The position numbers were made by a program, and so were the translations under genes. Under the pieces are notes generated by a model, which saw only the letters and a program-made list of their open reading frames with translations, had not been told where the DNA came from and did not search any database. Below, in pieces: positions 1 to 7,670 of a stretch of 31,051 nucleotides of DNA. How positions within the stretch are numbered: the first letter of the stretch is position 1; every line of letters starts with the position of its first letter. Source of the stretch: a virus; IMG/VR virus record IMGVR_UViG_3300018412_000032, positions 1 through 31,051 of that record, one strand, 5' to 3'.

Positions 1-28
1 CGATGTCATTACAATGCTGTATAGCATG

Positions 29-352
29 TTAGTCCCTCTCATACATATCGGCTGAAGTGCATTGCCAGATGTTATGAATGAATTGCTCTAACCAAGCAAC
101 ATCCTTTACACATTCAATCTTAACATCCATGAATTCATCTCGTCCAGAGTCTCTGTATTGGAATTGAGCATCGGCAGTGTATGCGTCCATATCTCGATAC
201 CAATAAATGTTGATGAAATACATCCTGTTGTGTTGGTCATCGCGAATACATTTCTGGTAAGCCTTGCTTGCGTATTCTGGACAGAATGGTGTCTTAGGAA
301 ATTCTTTGTAGCCATTGTCCAGTAGTGATTGTTCGTTCATTGTATTGGTCAC
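29..352 (-). CDS. hypothetical phage protein, 107 aa
   Basis: Unrecognised small protein rich in aromatic residues, with three Tyr/Trp-rich stretches in the middle (YFINIYWYRD is the densest). It shows no signal peptide, membrane segment or clear motif. The GTG at 352 is chosen because AGGAG lies 7 bases upstream; an in-frame ATG at 340 lacks that spacing. It is the last complete gene of the minus-strand block and starts 3 bases after the deaminase stop, so it is probably translated from the same message. Function is unknown; the position only suggests co-expression with nucleotide metabolism. Confidence 0.75.
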   Translation of the reverse strand: MTNTMNEQSLLDNGYKEFPKTPFCPEYASKAYQKCIRDDQHNRMYFINIYWYRDMDAYTADAQFQYRDSGRDEFMDVKIECVKDVAWLEQFIHNIWQCTSADMYERD

Positions 353-354
353 AA

Positions 355-765
355 TTACTCTCCTATAGTCTCTCTAGCCATACCAACATCTGTGGTGTAG
401 ATTATCTCTTTCACGCCAGCATCTGCTAAAGCTCGCATACAGATGCGACATGGCCTACACATCTTAACATCACCATCTAGTCCACGTCTAAACACGTACA
501 CAGAAGCTCCTGTCAGATCCACCCCTTTAGATTTAGCCTCTACAATAGCAGCCATTTCAGCGTGTAAGTAGATAGCATCAGGCTTCCCTACAAGTGATGC
601 GTAATGATGCTGTAGGGGATGGGTTTTGGTTAGAGTGTTGTAGCCAGAGGCAACCAGTCTACGGTTTTGAGCAATAACACATCCGATATGGAATCTGTAG
701 TGATCTGATTGCTTAGACTCCTTTTCGGCTAGATGTAGAAAACGATTGTCTCTGGCTGAAAGCAT
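355..765 (-). CDS. deoxycytidylate/cytidine deaminase family protein
   Basis: Zinc-dependent deaminase of the dCMP deaminase fold, 136 aa. The HAE signature (His about residue 68, Glu 70) and the PCxxC signature (two Cys about 106 and 109) are both intact, giving a full zinc site and the proton-shuttling Glu. In phages this family makes dUMP from dCMP and so feeds dTTP synthesis, which fits the nearby dUTPase and ribonucleotide reductase. The ATG at 765 is preferred, with GGAGG 10 bases upstream; an in-frame TTG at 774 would sit inside the ribosome-binding site. Substrate (dCMP, cytidine or a nucleic-acid base) cannot be fixed from sequence alone. Confidence 0.88.
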   Translation of the reverse strand: MLSARDNRFLHLAEKESKQSDHYRFHIGCVIAQNRRLVASGYNTLTKTHPLQHHYASLVGKPDAIYLHAEMAAIVEAKSKGVDLTGASVYVFRRGLDGDVKMCRPCRICMRALADAGVKEIIYTTDVGMARETIGE

Positions 766-770
766 TTTAC

Positions 771-1040
771 TCAAGCCTCCACATCAATATGCAATTCATT
801 CACAATACGTTCACGAAGATTCTGTTCACGTTCGTAGATGGTATTGTGCAGAATGTTCATCAGCATCTTTGTCTCAAGTGGTGTTAGCTCAAGCTGGTCG
901 TGAAAGCCATCTTTAGCAACACGTAATGTCGTGGTGGGATTGCCCCCTGACAATGTATTGTTGATGTCATTTAGCGTAGATATACGATCCTTACATTCAC
1001 GCCAGCGTTTGATTAGGGTTTCGGCTTCGGGTAGTTTCAT
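771..1040 (-). CDS. hypothetical protein, 89 aa
   Basis: Unrecognised, predicted largely helical protein (MKLPEAETLI start, ending IDVEA) with a Lys/Arg-Glu-rich pattern that could form a short coiled coil. The open frame extends to 1157, but the ATG at 1040 has AGGAG 8 bases upstream and lies downstream of a good promoter (1074-1102), whereas the longer form would begin inside the nrdA terminator. It overlaps the start of the deaminase region and probably heads the small three-gene transcript that ends the block. Confidence 0.78.
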   Translation of the reverse strand: MKLPEAETLIKRWRECKDRISTLNDINNTLSGGNPTTTLRVAKDGFHDQLELTPLETKMLMNILHNTIYEREQNLRERIVNELHIDVEA

Positions 1041-1073
1041 TTGGGATTCTCCTGTCTCGATTGATTTAGACAT

Positions 1074-1102
1074 AGTGTAGGGGATGGATTGGTCTGGGTC
1101 AA
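1074..1102 (-). promoter_or_regulatory. sigma70-like promoter for the deaminase transcript
   Basis: Read on the minus strand, TTGACC (1102-1097), a 17-base spacer, then TACACT (1079-1074). It lies just after the nrdA terminator and about 25 bases before the ribosome-binding site of the 89-aa gene, so it would restart transcription for the last three genes. Confidence 0.6.
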
Positions 1103-1137
1103 GGGTGTAGCCCATAAATTTTCCGTATATATTTCGG

Positions 1138-1177
1138 GCAAAGAAAAGCCCAGACATCCTAGGGGGAAGTCTGGGCT
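1138..1177 (-). terminator. intrinsic terminator after nrdA
   Basis: Perfect 9-bp stem AGCCCAGAC/GTCTGGGCT (1147-1155 with 1169-1177) with a 13-base loop. On the minus strand the stem is followed by TTTTCTTT. It begins 17 bases after the nrdA stop codon. Confidence 0.8.
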
Positions 1178-1193
1178 GGGGGGTTAGGTTAGG

Positions 1194-2885
1194 TTAAGCC
1201 TCACATACCGTACATTCGCCAGTAGATGCACGTACACCCGCTAATGATCGCTGGTAATACAGACCTTTGATATAAGGATCTAGCATTGCCTCTTTAGTCA
1301 CTTTGGACACATATTCCTCTGACTCCTCAGCAGAAAAGAATAGGTTGAGAGACTGGCCCTGATCAATATATCGTTGGCGGTCAGACGCTTGCTTGATAAT
1401 GGACATCTGATCAATCTCATAGGCGGTTTTGAACACTTCCTTTTCTTCATCAGACAACCAGTTAACACCCTGAACAGAACCGAAGTTAGCCTTAACCTCG
1501 TCCATGGCTTTCTTATTGAAGATGCCACGGTCTTTCATCAGTCGTAGCAGTGACGGGTTGATACGAGAAATCTCACCACCGGCACTATTCTGGTTATACA
1601 CGTTTGCGACAATAGGCTCTATGCCTTGTGAAACACCACCACAAATCAAGGAAGTGCTCATTGTGGGCGCTACAGCCATCGTATGTGTGTTTCGTACACC
1701 ATGTCCCTTACACCATTCCGGTTCACCAAGTGTTTCAGCCATCCACTTTGAGGCACGTAGGGTCTCCTCAGATAGATACATAAACAGTTTCTTATTAAGA
1801 ACACGGGCCTCAAATGAGTCAAATGGAATCATGTTATCCTGTAAGTATGTAGCATACCCCAGAACACCTAGACCAAGTGCGCGGCTTTTGATAGTGAAAT
1901 CAACAGCTTTCTCAAGTCCGCGTATAGTCTTACCGAACTCAATAAATTCCTCTGCAACACAATCCAAGAATACTGTTGAGACAAATACAGCATCTGTATC
2001 TTTCCACTCATCATACTTAGAGACGTTCATGCTAGACAACACGCATGTGTATGTGTGGTTTTCATCAGAATGCAAATGAATCTCATTACAGAGCTGGCTA
2101 GCCTTAACCTCTAGGTTCAAGTCCTTATACATCTGTGGGTTCTGTCGATTTACCTTATCGCGGTAGAAGTGGTATCCCTTGCCTGTCACAGCTCTGATCT
2201 TCATCATCTTCTGATACCGCTCGATAGCATCTTTATCACCAGAGTTTAGACGATTGATAAACGCATCAGTGATAACCCACCCAATATTCAGGTCATCAGG
2301 GTTGTTATACAGATATTCCGCTACTTCATAGAAGTCTTTGTGGTCAATCTCAATATAACCAGCCCAAGCACCTCTTCGGTTTGAACCTTGCGTGATGTCA
2401 CGACTTACCTGTACGAAGTCTTTAATGACAGGTAGGACGCCGCTCGCCTTTCCTCCACGACTGATCTCCGCACCACGTGGGCGTATGTCACCCAAGTAAC
2501 TAGATGTACCAAACCCATTTTGGGACAGCACAGCAACCTCTTTCTGGCAGTCGTAGAAGTCGTAAACATTGTCTCCAACATAACCACCAGAACAACTAAC
2601 CGGAGTTCCACGAGTAGTCCCCATGTTGGTGAGAACAGGAGTTGCAGGTGAAAGCCACCCATTCCACATCACTTCAAAAAAGCGTTTCTCCCACTTCTCA
2701 GAATCAGGAAGATGTTTTGCAGCAGTCTTGGCTAGTCGCTCATACATACCTTTTGGTGTCTCATTGTCCATCAGGTACTTAGTCTTAATCATTTGATAGC
2801 CACCTGTTGTGTAGAACATTGGGCACTCACCAGACTCTTGTAGTTGTTTGCGTTCTTCTGAAAACTGATCGTATAGTGTTGTCAT
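1194..2885 (-). CDS. nrdA: ribonucleoside-diphosphate reductase alpha subunit, class I
   Basis: Large subunit of class I ribonucleotide reductase, 563 aa, which reduces ribonucleotides to deoxyribonucleotides. Visible landmarks are SPATPVLTN (79-87), first active-site Cys 98, thiyl-radical Cys 266 with Glu 268 (LCNEI), partner Cys 281, the PTMSTSLICGG loop, a YY pair near 540 that matches the radical-transfer tyrosines, and a C-terminal CTVC redox pair (558, 561). It is about 200 residues shorter than E. coli NrdA; no N-terminal ATP-cone is present, so dATP feedback inhibition is probably absent. Odd: Gln 264 stands where E. coli has Asn 437. AAGGAG lies 6 bases before the ATG, and the gene follows nrdB by 9 bases. 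Confidence 0.96.
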   Translation of the reverse strand: MTTLYDQFSEERKQLQESGECPMFYTTGGYQMIKTKYLMDNETPKGMYERLAKTAAKHLPDSEKWEKRFFEVMWNGWLSPATPVLTNMGTTRGTPVSCSGGYVGDNVYDFYDCQKEVAVLSQNGFGTSSYLGDIRPRGAEISRGGKASGVLPVIKDFVQVSRDITQGSNRRGAWAGYIEIDHKDFYEVAEYLYNNPDDLNIGWVITDAFINRLNSGDKDAIERYQKMMKIRAVTGKGYHFYRDKVNRQNPQMYKDLNLEVKASQLCNEIHLHSDENHTYTCVLSSMNVSKYDEWKDTDAVFVSTVFLDCVAEEFIEFGKTIRGLEKAVDFTIKSRALGLGVLGYATYLQDNMIPFDSFEARVLNKKLFMYLSEETLRASKWMAETLGEPEWCKGHGVRNTHTMAVAPTMSTSLICGGVSQGIEPIVANVYNQNSAGGEISRINPSLLRLMKDRGIFNKKAMDEVKANFGSVQGVNWLSDEEKEVFKTAYEIDQMSIIKQASDRQRYIDQGQSLNLFFSAEESEEYVSKVTKEAMLDPYIKGLYYQRSLAGVRASTGECTVCEA

Positions 2886-2894
2886 AATATCTCC

Positions 2895-3866
2895 TTACCA
2901 AGTGAATCGTGATTCATCCCAAGAGCGACTGTATTCTGAGTTAGTCCCAGCAAAGAAATCGCCAAACTGGATTGTAGAAATACTATCATAGAACCAGTCT
3001 GAAACAGGGTTATATTCTACATTAAAAATTGTACCTACACCAAGATTTTGTAGGCAAAGGTCTACACGGGATGCTACGAAGTTCTGCAACTGTTTCGATG
3101 TTATCCCATCAATACTTCCTTTTTCAAAGATCATATCAATGATACGACATTCATGTTCGTAAATCTTCTTACCTGCCTCGATGATCTTATCTTCAATCTC
3201 ACGTTTCTGGTTAGCGTCAAGCTCCATCTCTTTGATCAGAGTTCTGTAAAGCCAAGCCCCGGCCTCGCTATGTAAATGCTCATCTTTTACAGAGAAGTTG
3301 ATTCCACGTACAACATTGTTGAGCTTGTTCTTACCCTTAGCCTGAAAATGCTTCAGGAAAGCGAAGTTACTATAAAGCACAGCACCCTCTACCATACTGA
3401 AGATAGCAAGCGATGTCGGTAGATCTTTTGATGCCACCAAGTCATCAATAAACTCCATCCGAGTATTCAACTCAGGGTCATCTACATAAGACTCATAGAA
3501 CTCATCTGTATCCAGCATCATAGCTTCATTGATCTGGTTATAGAATGGGGCATGTACGTTCAGCTCAAAGAAGCTGAAGCAGTTAGCCATCCGCTCAATA
3601 TCAGGGCGTTTGAAGTATTTCTTCACTTTACCACCCCAATACTCGTTACCAATAGCAAGTTCATACAAAGTGAACAGTTTCAGTGTCGTGATAACACCAT
3701 GTCGTTCTGCCTCTGTCATGTTAACCATCAAGTCTTGGACATCCTTCTCTGTGTTAATCTCATCTGGGAGCCAGAAGATGCTCATCTGTGTTTCCGCAAA
3801 CTCAATAGCTTGTGGGTAGTCAAATGTGTAAGTAGTTTTTGGTGTAAGCAGTCGTGCTTTTTTCAT
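2895..3866 (-). CDS. nrdB: ribonucleoside-diphosphate reductase beta subunit, class I
   Basis: Radical-generating small subunit, 323 aa. The di-metal carboxylate set can be read: Glu 69 (first ligand, Asp in E. coli), Glu 101, His 105, Glu 160, Glu 196 and His 199. Tyr 109 lies four residues after His 105, the position of the E. coli tyrosyl radical, so a Tyr-radical enzyme is expected. The first Glu/His pair is spaced E-x3-H instead of the usual E-x2-H. The tail ends in DESRFTW, a likely alpha-binding peptide. Its AAGGAG site overlaps the end of the upstream endonuclease gene, which looks inserted between phoH and nrdB. Confidence 0.95.
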   Translation of the reverse strand: MKKARLLTPKTTYTFDYPQAIEFAETQMSIFWLPDEINTEKDVQDLMVNMTEAERHGVITTLKLFTLYELAIGNEYWGGKVKKYFKRPDIERMANCFSFFELNVHAPFYNQINEAMMLDTDEFYESYVDDPELNTRMEFIDDLVASKDLPTSLAIFSMVEGAVLYSNFAFLKHFQAKGKNKLNNVVRGINFSVKDEHLHSEAGAWLYRTLIKEMELDANQKREIEDKIIEAGKKIYEHECRIIDMIFEKGSIDGITSKQLQNFVASRVDLCLQNLGVGTIFNVEYNPVSDWFYDSISTIQFGDFFAGTNSEYSRSWDESRFTW

Positions 3867-3880
3867 TAAATCGTTTCTCC

Positions 3881-4630
3881 TTATCGGCAGAATTCGTTTG
3901 TTGTGTGCTGTTCAGAATAACCAGCTCCTTGAATATTCAACAAGTCTATCTGATGCTGTCTATATTCACAAGCTAAAAAGAACGCAAGTTCCTCTCCATA
4001 TGTCTTCACCGAGAAAGACTTCTTGCACATCTTGCCTGTAAGACTGTTCCAGTGAGCGCACCAATAGTCTGTGTACTTAGATTTAGTTGTATCCCTGTGG
4101 ACACCCTTAACACCACTTATATTGTTAGATCGCAATCCATAATTGTTGCGAGACTGCTCTTTTTGTGTAGCCCATCGGCAGTTATCTTTACTATACCCCT
4201 TGGAGTTATCAATCCTATCTAGAGTTATAAATTCCCCCTCAATTACAGGCTTTTCTCCCATATCGGCATAGAACTGCTTGAAGTCGTTCACCCAAGTCTC
4301 ACACACAGTTATACCGCGCTCGCCATAATCCTTGTAATCTTTATTGTTTGGATTTAGACATCGCTCTTTCATCTTGCACCAAGACTTGTATGTAGATGTG
4401 TTTTTCATCCCGTGATAATTGCTTGGTGTTTTACGCATCTCTTTGGAGCATTTGTTACATGCTTTCTTCTGACCGGAGTTGAACCTACCTATTGTAGTTT
4501 CGACATCGGCACCACAATCGCACTCGAACAACCAGTAATAGTCACCGTTCTTGGATTTTACACCCGTATTCCTTATCGCTGTCAGTTTGTGTTTCTTATG
4601 CCCTGTTATGTCTTTCGGATTTGATGCCAT
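3881..4630 (-). CDS. HNH homing endonuclease with AP2-like domain
   Basis: Free-standing HNH endonuclease, 249 aa. The N-terminus has a Cys-rich segment (CDC near 39-41 and CNKC near 57-60). The HNH core follows, with YGERGI, then LDRIDN and GYSKDNCRWAT between about 100 and 160. A C-terminal AP2-like DNA-binding segment begins at ISGVKGV. Such proteins cut a target in a rival phage and spread by repair of the break. It sits exactly between phoH and nrdB, where homing genes are common. ATG with GGGTGAT upstream. A paralogue of the same architecture lies at 6897-7670. Confidence 0.88.
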   Translation of the reverse strand: MASNPKDITGHKKHKLTAIRNTGVKSKNGDYYWLFECDCGADVETTIGRFNSGQKKACNKCSKEMRKTPSNYHGMKNTSTYKSWCKMKERCLNPNNKDYKDYGERGITVCETWVNDFKQFYADMGEKPVIEGEFITLDRIDNSKGYSKDNCRWATQKEQSRNNYGLRSNNISGVKGVHRDTTKSKYTDYWCAHWNSLTGKMCKKSFSVKTYGEELAFFLACEYRQHQIDLLNIQGAGYSEQHTTNEFCR

Positions 4631-4636
4631 GCTATA

Positions 4637-5422
4637 TCACCCAATATCTTCATATAGTTTATTAATGAACTTACTACCTTCACTACGCTGGTTATCCTCT
4701 GGAGTCATCTTAACATAACCCATCATCGGTTCACACTTAGACCAACGTACACCATGATGCTCCATAGTGATACGCTCAATCAAGTCTTTGAAACCATCCT
4801 GCCTGCGCTTAACTGAGTACGCTTGACCTGAGTCACCCAAGATAAGATACTTAGTATTAGTACCGCAACGCTCTGTCAGTAGCTTTAGTGTACGTGGCGT
4901 CATTGTTTGACTCTCATCAATAATCACCACAGCATTGTCGAAGGTTGCTCCGAGCAGGAAATTAGGAATTGTCAACCGGATACGATCCTTGGACATATCA
5001 TTCTCTAGCTTATTCTTAGACATCAGCTCCCAAAAGATTCGCTTAGTCGTGTCATAATGGCTCAAAAGTTTGTCTGTTTCTGAACCTGATAAATATCCTA
5101 TCTGGTCATCACCAGTTTCTGTCGGGTTCTTGATAAAGATTAATTGTCGGCAAGTGTGATCATTTTTCAACATGTTCAACGCAAGCCATAAACTCAAAGT
5201 CGTTTTGCCACAGCCGGAAGGAGCATCTAAAACGGTAAAGACATTCTTTTCAAAGGATTCTACACAATCCCTCTGCAAGCCTTTAGGTTCAAACCAGTCA
5301 AGGTTCCAGTCGTTCTCAAATTGTTTCTTCCGATCTTCTGTCAAAGCAATGTCTCCTAGTTCTTGTCGGCGTTCCTTACGACTCTTCCGTTCCTGCTGTC
5401 GTACACGATTCTGTCCAGCCAT
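4637..5422 (-). CDS. phoH: PhoH-like ATPase
   Basis: P-loop NTPase of the PhoH family, 261 aa. Walker A is DAPSGCGKTT (66-75) and Walker B is VVIIDES (165-171); the sensor-like segment LGDSGQ follows at about 195-200. The basic first 20 residues may contact nucleic acid. PhoH proteins are frequent in marine phages, and their role there is unsettled; proposed activities are helicase- and RNA-linked. The open frame begins with GTG at 5431, but the ATG at 5422 has AGGAGG 8 bases upstream, while the GTG overlaps that site. A hairpin terminator lies just upstream. Confidence 0.92.
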   Translation of the reverse strand: MAGQNRVRQQERKSRKERRQELGDIALTEDRKKQFENDWNLDWFEPKGLQRDCVESFEKNVFTVLDAPSGCGKTTLSLWLALNMLKNDHTCRQLIFIKNPTETGDDQIGYLSGSETDKLLSHYDTTKRIFWELMSKNKLENDMSKDRIRLTIPNFLLGATFDNAVVIIDESQTMTPRTLKLLTERCGTNTKYLILGDSGQAYSVKRRQDGFKDLIERITMEHHGVRWSKCEPMMGYVKMTPEDNQRSEGSKFINKLYEDIG

Positions 5423-5433
5423 TCTTACCACCT

Positions 5434-5466
5434 CCTAAAGAAAGTCGGGACACACAATGTGCCCCG
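5434..5466 (-). terminator. hairpin terminator upstream of phoH
   Basis: Nine-pair stem CGGGGCACA/TGTGTCCCG with a 3-base loop (5446-5466) and one G.U pair, followed on the minus strand by ACTTTCTTT. It separates the 99-aa gene from phoH. No clear promoter for phoH was seen, so it may only attenuate. Confidence 0.6.
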
Positions 5467-5487
5467 AATACAGCATCCTAGATTGTT

Positions 5488-5787
5488 TTACCAGATGTGT
5501 TGCACACCCATGATTTTGGCATCCACTCCTGTCAAATATTTCCATTTGGCAGCAGCATCCTCAAATTGTTTGTACCAGCCCTCTGTGAATGGTGTGTCTG
5601 GAAACTCAAAGCCAACATAACATTCGTTAATGTCACAATCGAAATATGGACTAGCGTAAGACAAACCGAGTTCTTCCAGTACCTCGCACTCGTCAATGTC
5701 TTTATCTCCGATGTACTTATTTACTGCGTCAGAAACATCGTCATAATAACCACCCACCAGCAACTTACCACTATAATCAATACCCAT
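5488..5787 (-). CDS. hypothetical protein, 99 aa
   Basis: Unrecognised acidic cytoplasmic protein with many Asp, Glu and Tyr residues (GYYDDVSDA near the start; DTPFTEGWYKQF near 65-76). The pattern of two acidic helices followed by a Trp-rich tail resembles many conserved phage proteins of unknown role. Start ATG has AGGAGG 7 bases upstream. It lies 11 bases after the dUTPase start region and is followed by a terminator hairpin. Confidence 0.8.
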   Translation of the reverse strand: MGIDYSGKLLVGGYYDDVSDAVNKYIGDKDIDECEVLEELGLSYASPYFDCDINECYVGFEFPDTPFTEGWYKQFEDAAAKWKYLTGVDAKIMGVQHIW

Positions 5788-5798
5788 ATCAAATCCTC

Positions 5799-6242
5799 CT
5801 ATCGCACACCAGTACTACCAAACCCACCTTCGCCACGATCTGTCTCATCCAAATCCTCCACCACATCCCACTCTGCCTTCTCATACTTCTGCAAGACAGC
5901 CTGAGAAATACGCTCTCCGTCCTTCACGACAAACGGCATTGTTCCACCATTAATAAGGATGACACCAATCTCGCCACGAAAATCGTAATCAACCACTCCC
6001 CCGATAGCATGTACGCCATGCTTCGATGCCAACCCTGAGCGAGATTTGATCTGGACATAATGCCCTTCTGGGATAGCCATCGCAATCCCTGTGGGGATAA
6101 TAGCTTGCTCTTGTGGAGCTAGTACAAAATGACCTTTCATGCTCTTGCTCAGATCAGCGTACAAGTCAAACCCTGCTGCACCTTCTGAACCATATGTCGG
6201 GATGATTGCATTGTCGGTTAGTTTCTTGATCTGTACTTTCAT
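5799..6242 (-). CDS. dut: dUTP diphosphatase (trimeric dUTPase)
   Basis: Hydrolyses dUTP to dUMP, keeping uracil out of DNA and supplying the dTMP precursor. All five dUTPase motifs are present in order: AGFDLYAD (23-30), SRSGLA (68-72), GVVDYDFRG (82-90, with the catalytic Asp at 85), GERISQ (109-114) and the flexible RGEGGFGSTG tail (136-145). At 147 aa the length is normal for the homotrimeric type. ATG with GGAGG upstream; it overlaps the previous gene by ATGA, so translation is coupled. Confidence 0.96.
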   Translation of the reverse strand: MKVQIKKLTDNAIIPTYGSEGAAGFDLYADLSKSMKGHFVLAPQEQAIIPTGIAMAIPEGHYVQIKSRSGLASKHGVHAIGGVVDYDFRGEIGVILINGGTMPFVVKDGERISQAVLQKYEKAEWDVVEDLDETDRGEGGFGSTGVR

Positions 6243-6688
6243 TCCGAATACCCCTCCATATTAACTCCTACGAAATCAACTGACTCAGAATAGTATCCGT
6301 TGGATTCACCCAACCAACGCAACCATAGACCGCCTTTAGTTGTTTCAATCTTGTAGAATGTATAGGTGTAGGATTCAAAATGGTCTACACCAAACTCGTC
6401 CGTGCCCTTGTAACCAGACTCACTTGACACTTCTTCAGCTGACAGGATTACACCACCAACAATACTCTTAGGGTCTTCATCCACATCTGCAATCAAAACA
6501 CACTCACAGCAATCTTGATCGTGGTACAAACAATAAACCCAGCCGTCCGTTGTTTCAATCCAGAACTCGTCATCATCAATGTTGCCTTTATCGACACTCT
6601 TTACAACCTTGCCAACCATATGATTAAGATCGTTTGTTTTGTGTTTCTTCGGAATCGTATATTCAAGCTTAGGTTTAAATTGTTTCAC
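6239..6688 (-). CDS. conserved phage protein, DUF7448-like
   Basis: 149-aa protein with the landmarks HDQDCCE (about 56-62), ESYTYTFYKIET (about 105-116) and RWLGESNGYYSE (about 124-135). This combination is familiar from a widespread phage and bacterial family of unknown function that I recall as DUF7448; the name should be treated as tentative. GTG start at 6688 with AAGGAG 8 bases upstream. It overlaps dut by four bases. Confidence 0.8.
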   Translation of the reverse strand: MKQFKPKLEYTIPKKHKTNDLNHMVGKVVKSVDKGNIDDDEFWIETTDGWVYCLYHDQDCCECVLIADVDEDPKSIVGGVILSAEEVSSESGYKGTDEFGVDHFESYTYTFYKIETTKGGLWLRWLGESNGYYSESVDFVGVNMEGYSE

Positions 6689-6717
6689 TTAGCATTCTCC
6701 TTCTCAAATTTAACAGG

Positions 6718-6885
6718 CTAATAATTCTCAAATTCTACACGATGATTTTGGTCAAAACTATCCCACACCAGATCATACATGTAGCTTGCATAGCTTTGCC
6801 AATATGGATGTGGTGTAGCTTGGTTTCGATGACACATCCTTGCTAAAGTACATTCATCATTCTTGCACATTGTAATGTCTGCCAC
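6718..6885 (-). CDS. small Cys-rich conserved phage protein, 55 aa
   Basis: Short gene found by reading the gap. A GTG at 6885 has AAGGAG 7 bases upstream and opens a 55-codon frame ending TAG at 6718. The product begins MADITMCKNDECTL and continues with ARMCHRNQA, giving three Cys in a pattern that could bind metal, then an aromatic WQSYASYMYDL stretch. Small proteins with a DITMC...C...C start are common in phages, with unknown role. It lies between the HNH/AP2 gene and the DUF7448-like gene. Confidence 0.75.
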   Translation of the reverse strand: MADITMCKNDECTLARMCHRNQATPHPYWQSYASYMYDLVWDSFDQNHRVEFENY

Positions 6886-6896
6886 AAGGGGTCTCC

Positions 6897-7670
6897 TTAG
6901 GATTTGATGATTTTCTTGTCATAGAGAAACGTGTCATCAGGGTAATCTATATCTAACACCTTATTCGTCAACCCAAGGGCCAGATTACTTCCTGAACTGT
7001 TACCTTCTAACTCTAGTAATGCTTTGTCATACCGGCATACCAGCAGTTCGTCATTCACTGAGTAACCCAAGTGTATATACTTTTTATTATGGCGTATAGC
7101 CGCTTTGAATTTACCAGACTTTTTATCGAAACTCACACCTTTATATGTTGAGCTTGCAGTCCCTCGTAACATTGTTTTGCGTCTGTTATATGATTGCTGT
7201 GCCCTGCTTGCCCATTCACAATTATCTTTAGAGTAATCCCCGTTTACATCCAACCTATCCAGAGTCAGTCCGCCCGAATCTCCCATATCTTCGTAAAAGT
7301 TTTCAAAACTTCTCCATCGAGGGTCGTAAGATATTCCCCTGCCACCGTACCTCTCATATGCTTGGTGGTTTTTATCGTCACACCTTGCTTTCATATTCCT
7401 CCACGCAATATACTCTACGGTTTTGGTCATACCGTGCGTTACACGGACTTCTCTGGTTGCGTTATAGTTTCGAATGTGTTCACGTTGTAAGCACCCGCAA
7501 GACTTTGTTTGCCCTGATGTAAAAGCCTTTTTGTTCATGTCCTTTACAGTCCCACAATCACAAACGACAACTAATATATCCAACCCCTCTTCACTTTTAT
7601 AGTAATCTCTACAAGTTAGCCTATGTTTCTTACTACCTAATAGAGTGACCGGATCTACATAACTACCCAT
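6897..7670 (-). CDS. HNH homing endonuclease with AP2-like domain
   Basis: 257 aa, same architecture as the endonuclease at 3881-4630 but clearly diverged. It has an N-terminal Cys cluster (CDCG near 38-41, SCGCLQ near 57-62), then YERYGGRGI, the LDRLDVNGDYSKDNCEWAS HNH core at about 137-155, and an AP2-like GVSFDKKSGKFKAAIRH segment. GGAG lies 7 bases before the ATG. The start overlaps the end of the phosphoesterase gene and the stop abuts the ribosome-binding site of the 55-aa gene, as expected for a mobile gene slotted into an operon. Confidence 0.88.
   Translation of the reverse strand: MGSYVDPVTLLGSKKHRLTCRDYYKSEEGLDILVVVCDCGTVKDMNKKAFTSGQTKSCGCLQREHIRNYNATREVRVTHGMTKTVEYIAWRNMKARCDDKNHQAYERYGGRGISYDPRWRSFENFYEDMGDSGGLTLDRLDVNGDYSKDNCEWASRAQQSYNRRKTMLRGTASSTYKGVSFDKKSGKFKAAIRHNKKYIHLGYSVNDELLVCRYDKALLELEGNSSGSNLALGLTNKVLDIDYPDDTFLYDKKIIKS

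Noticed and set aside
1-28. ATGCT/AGCAT hairpin at the window start
   Set aside because: Five-bp stem without a T tract on the minus strand; too weak to call a terminator.
1504-2079. 191-codon plus-strand open frame opposite nrdA
   Set aside because: Lies entirely within nrdA, no ribosome-binding site, composition of a shadow frame; nrdA motifs are unambiguous.
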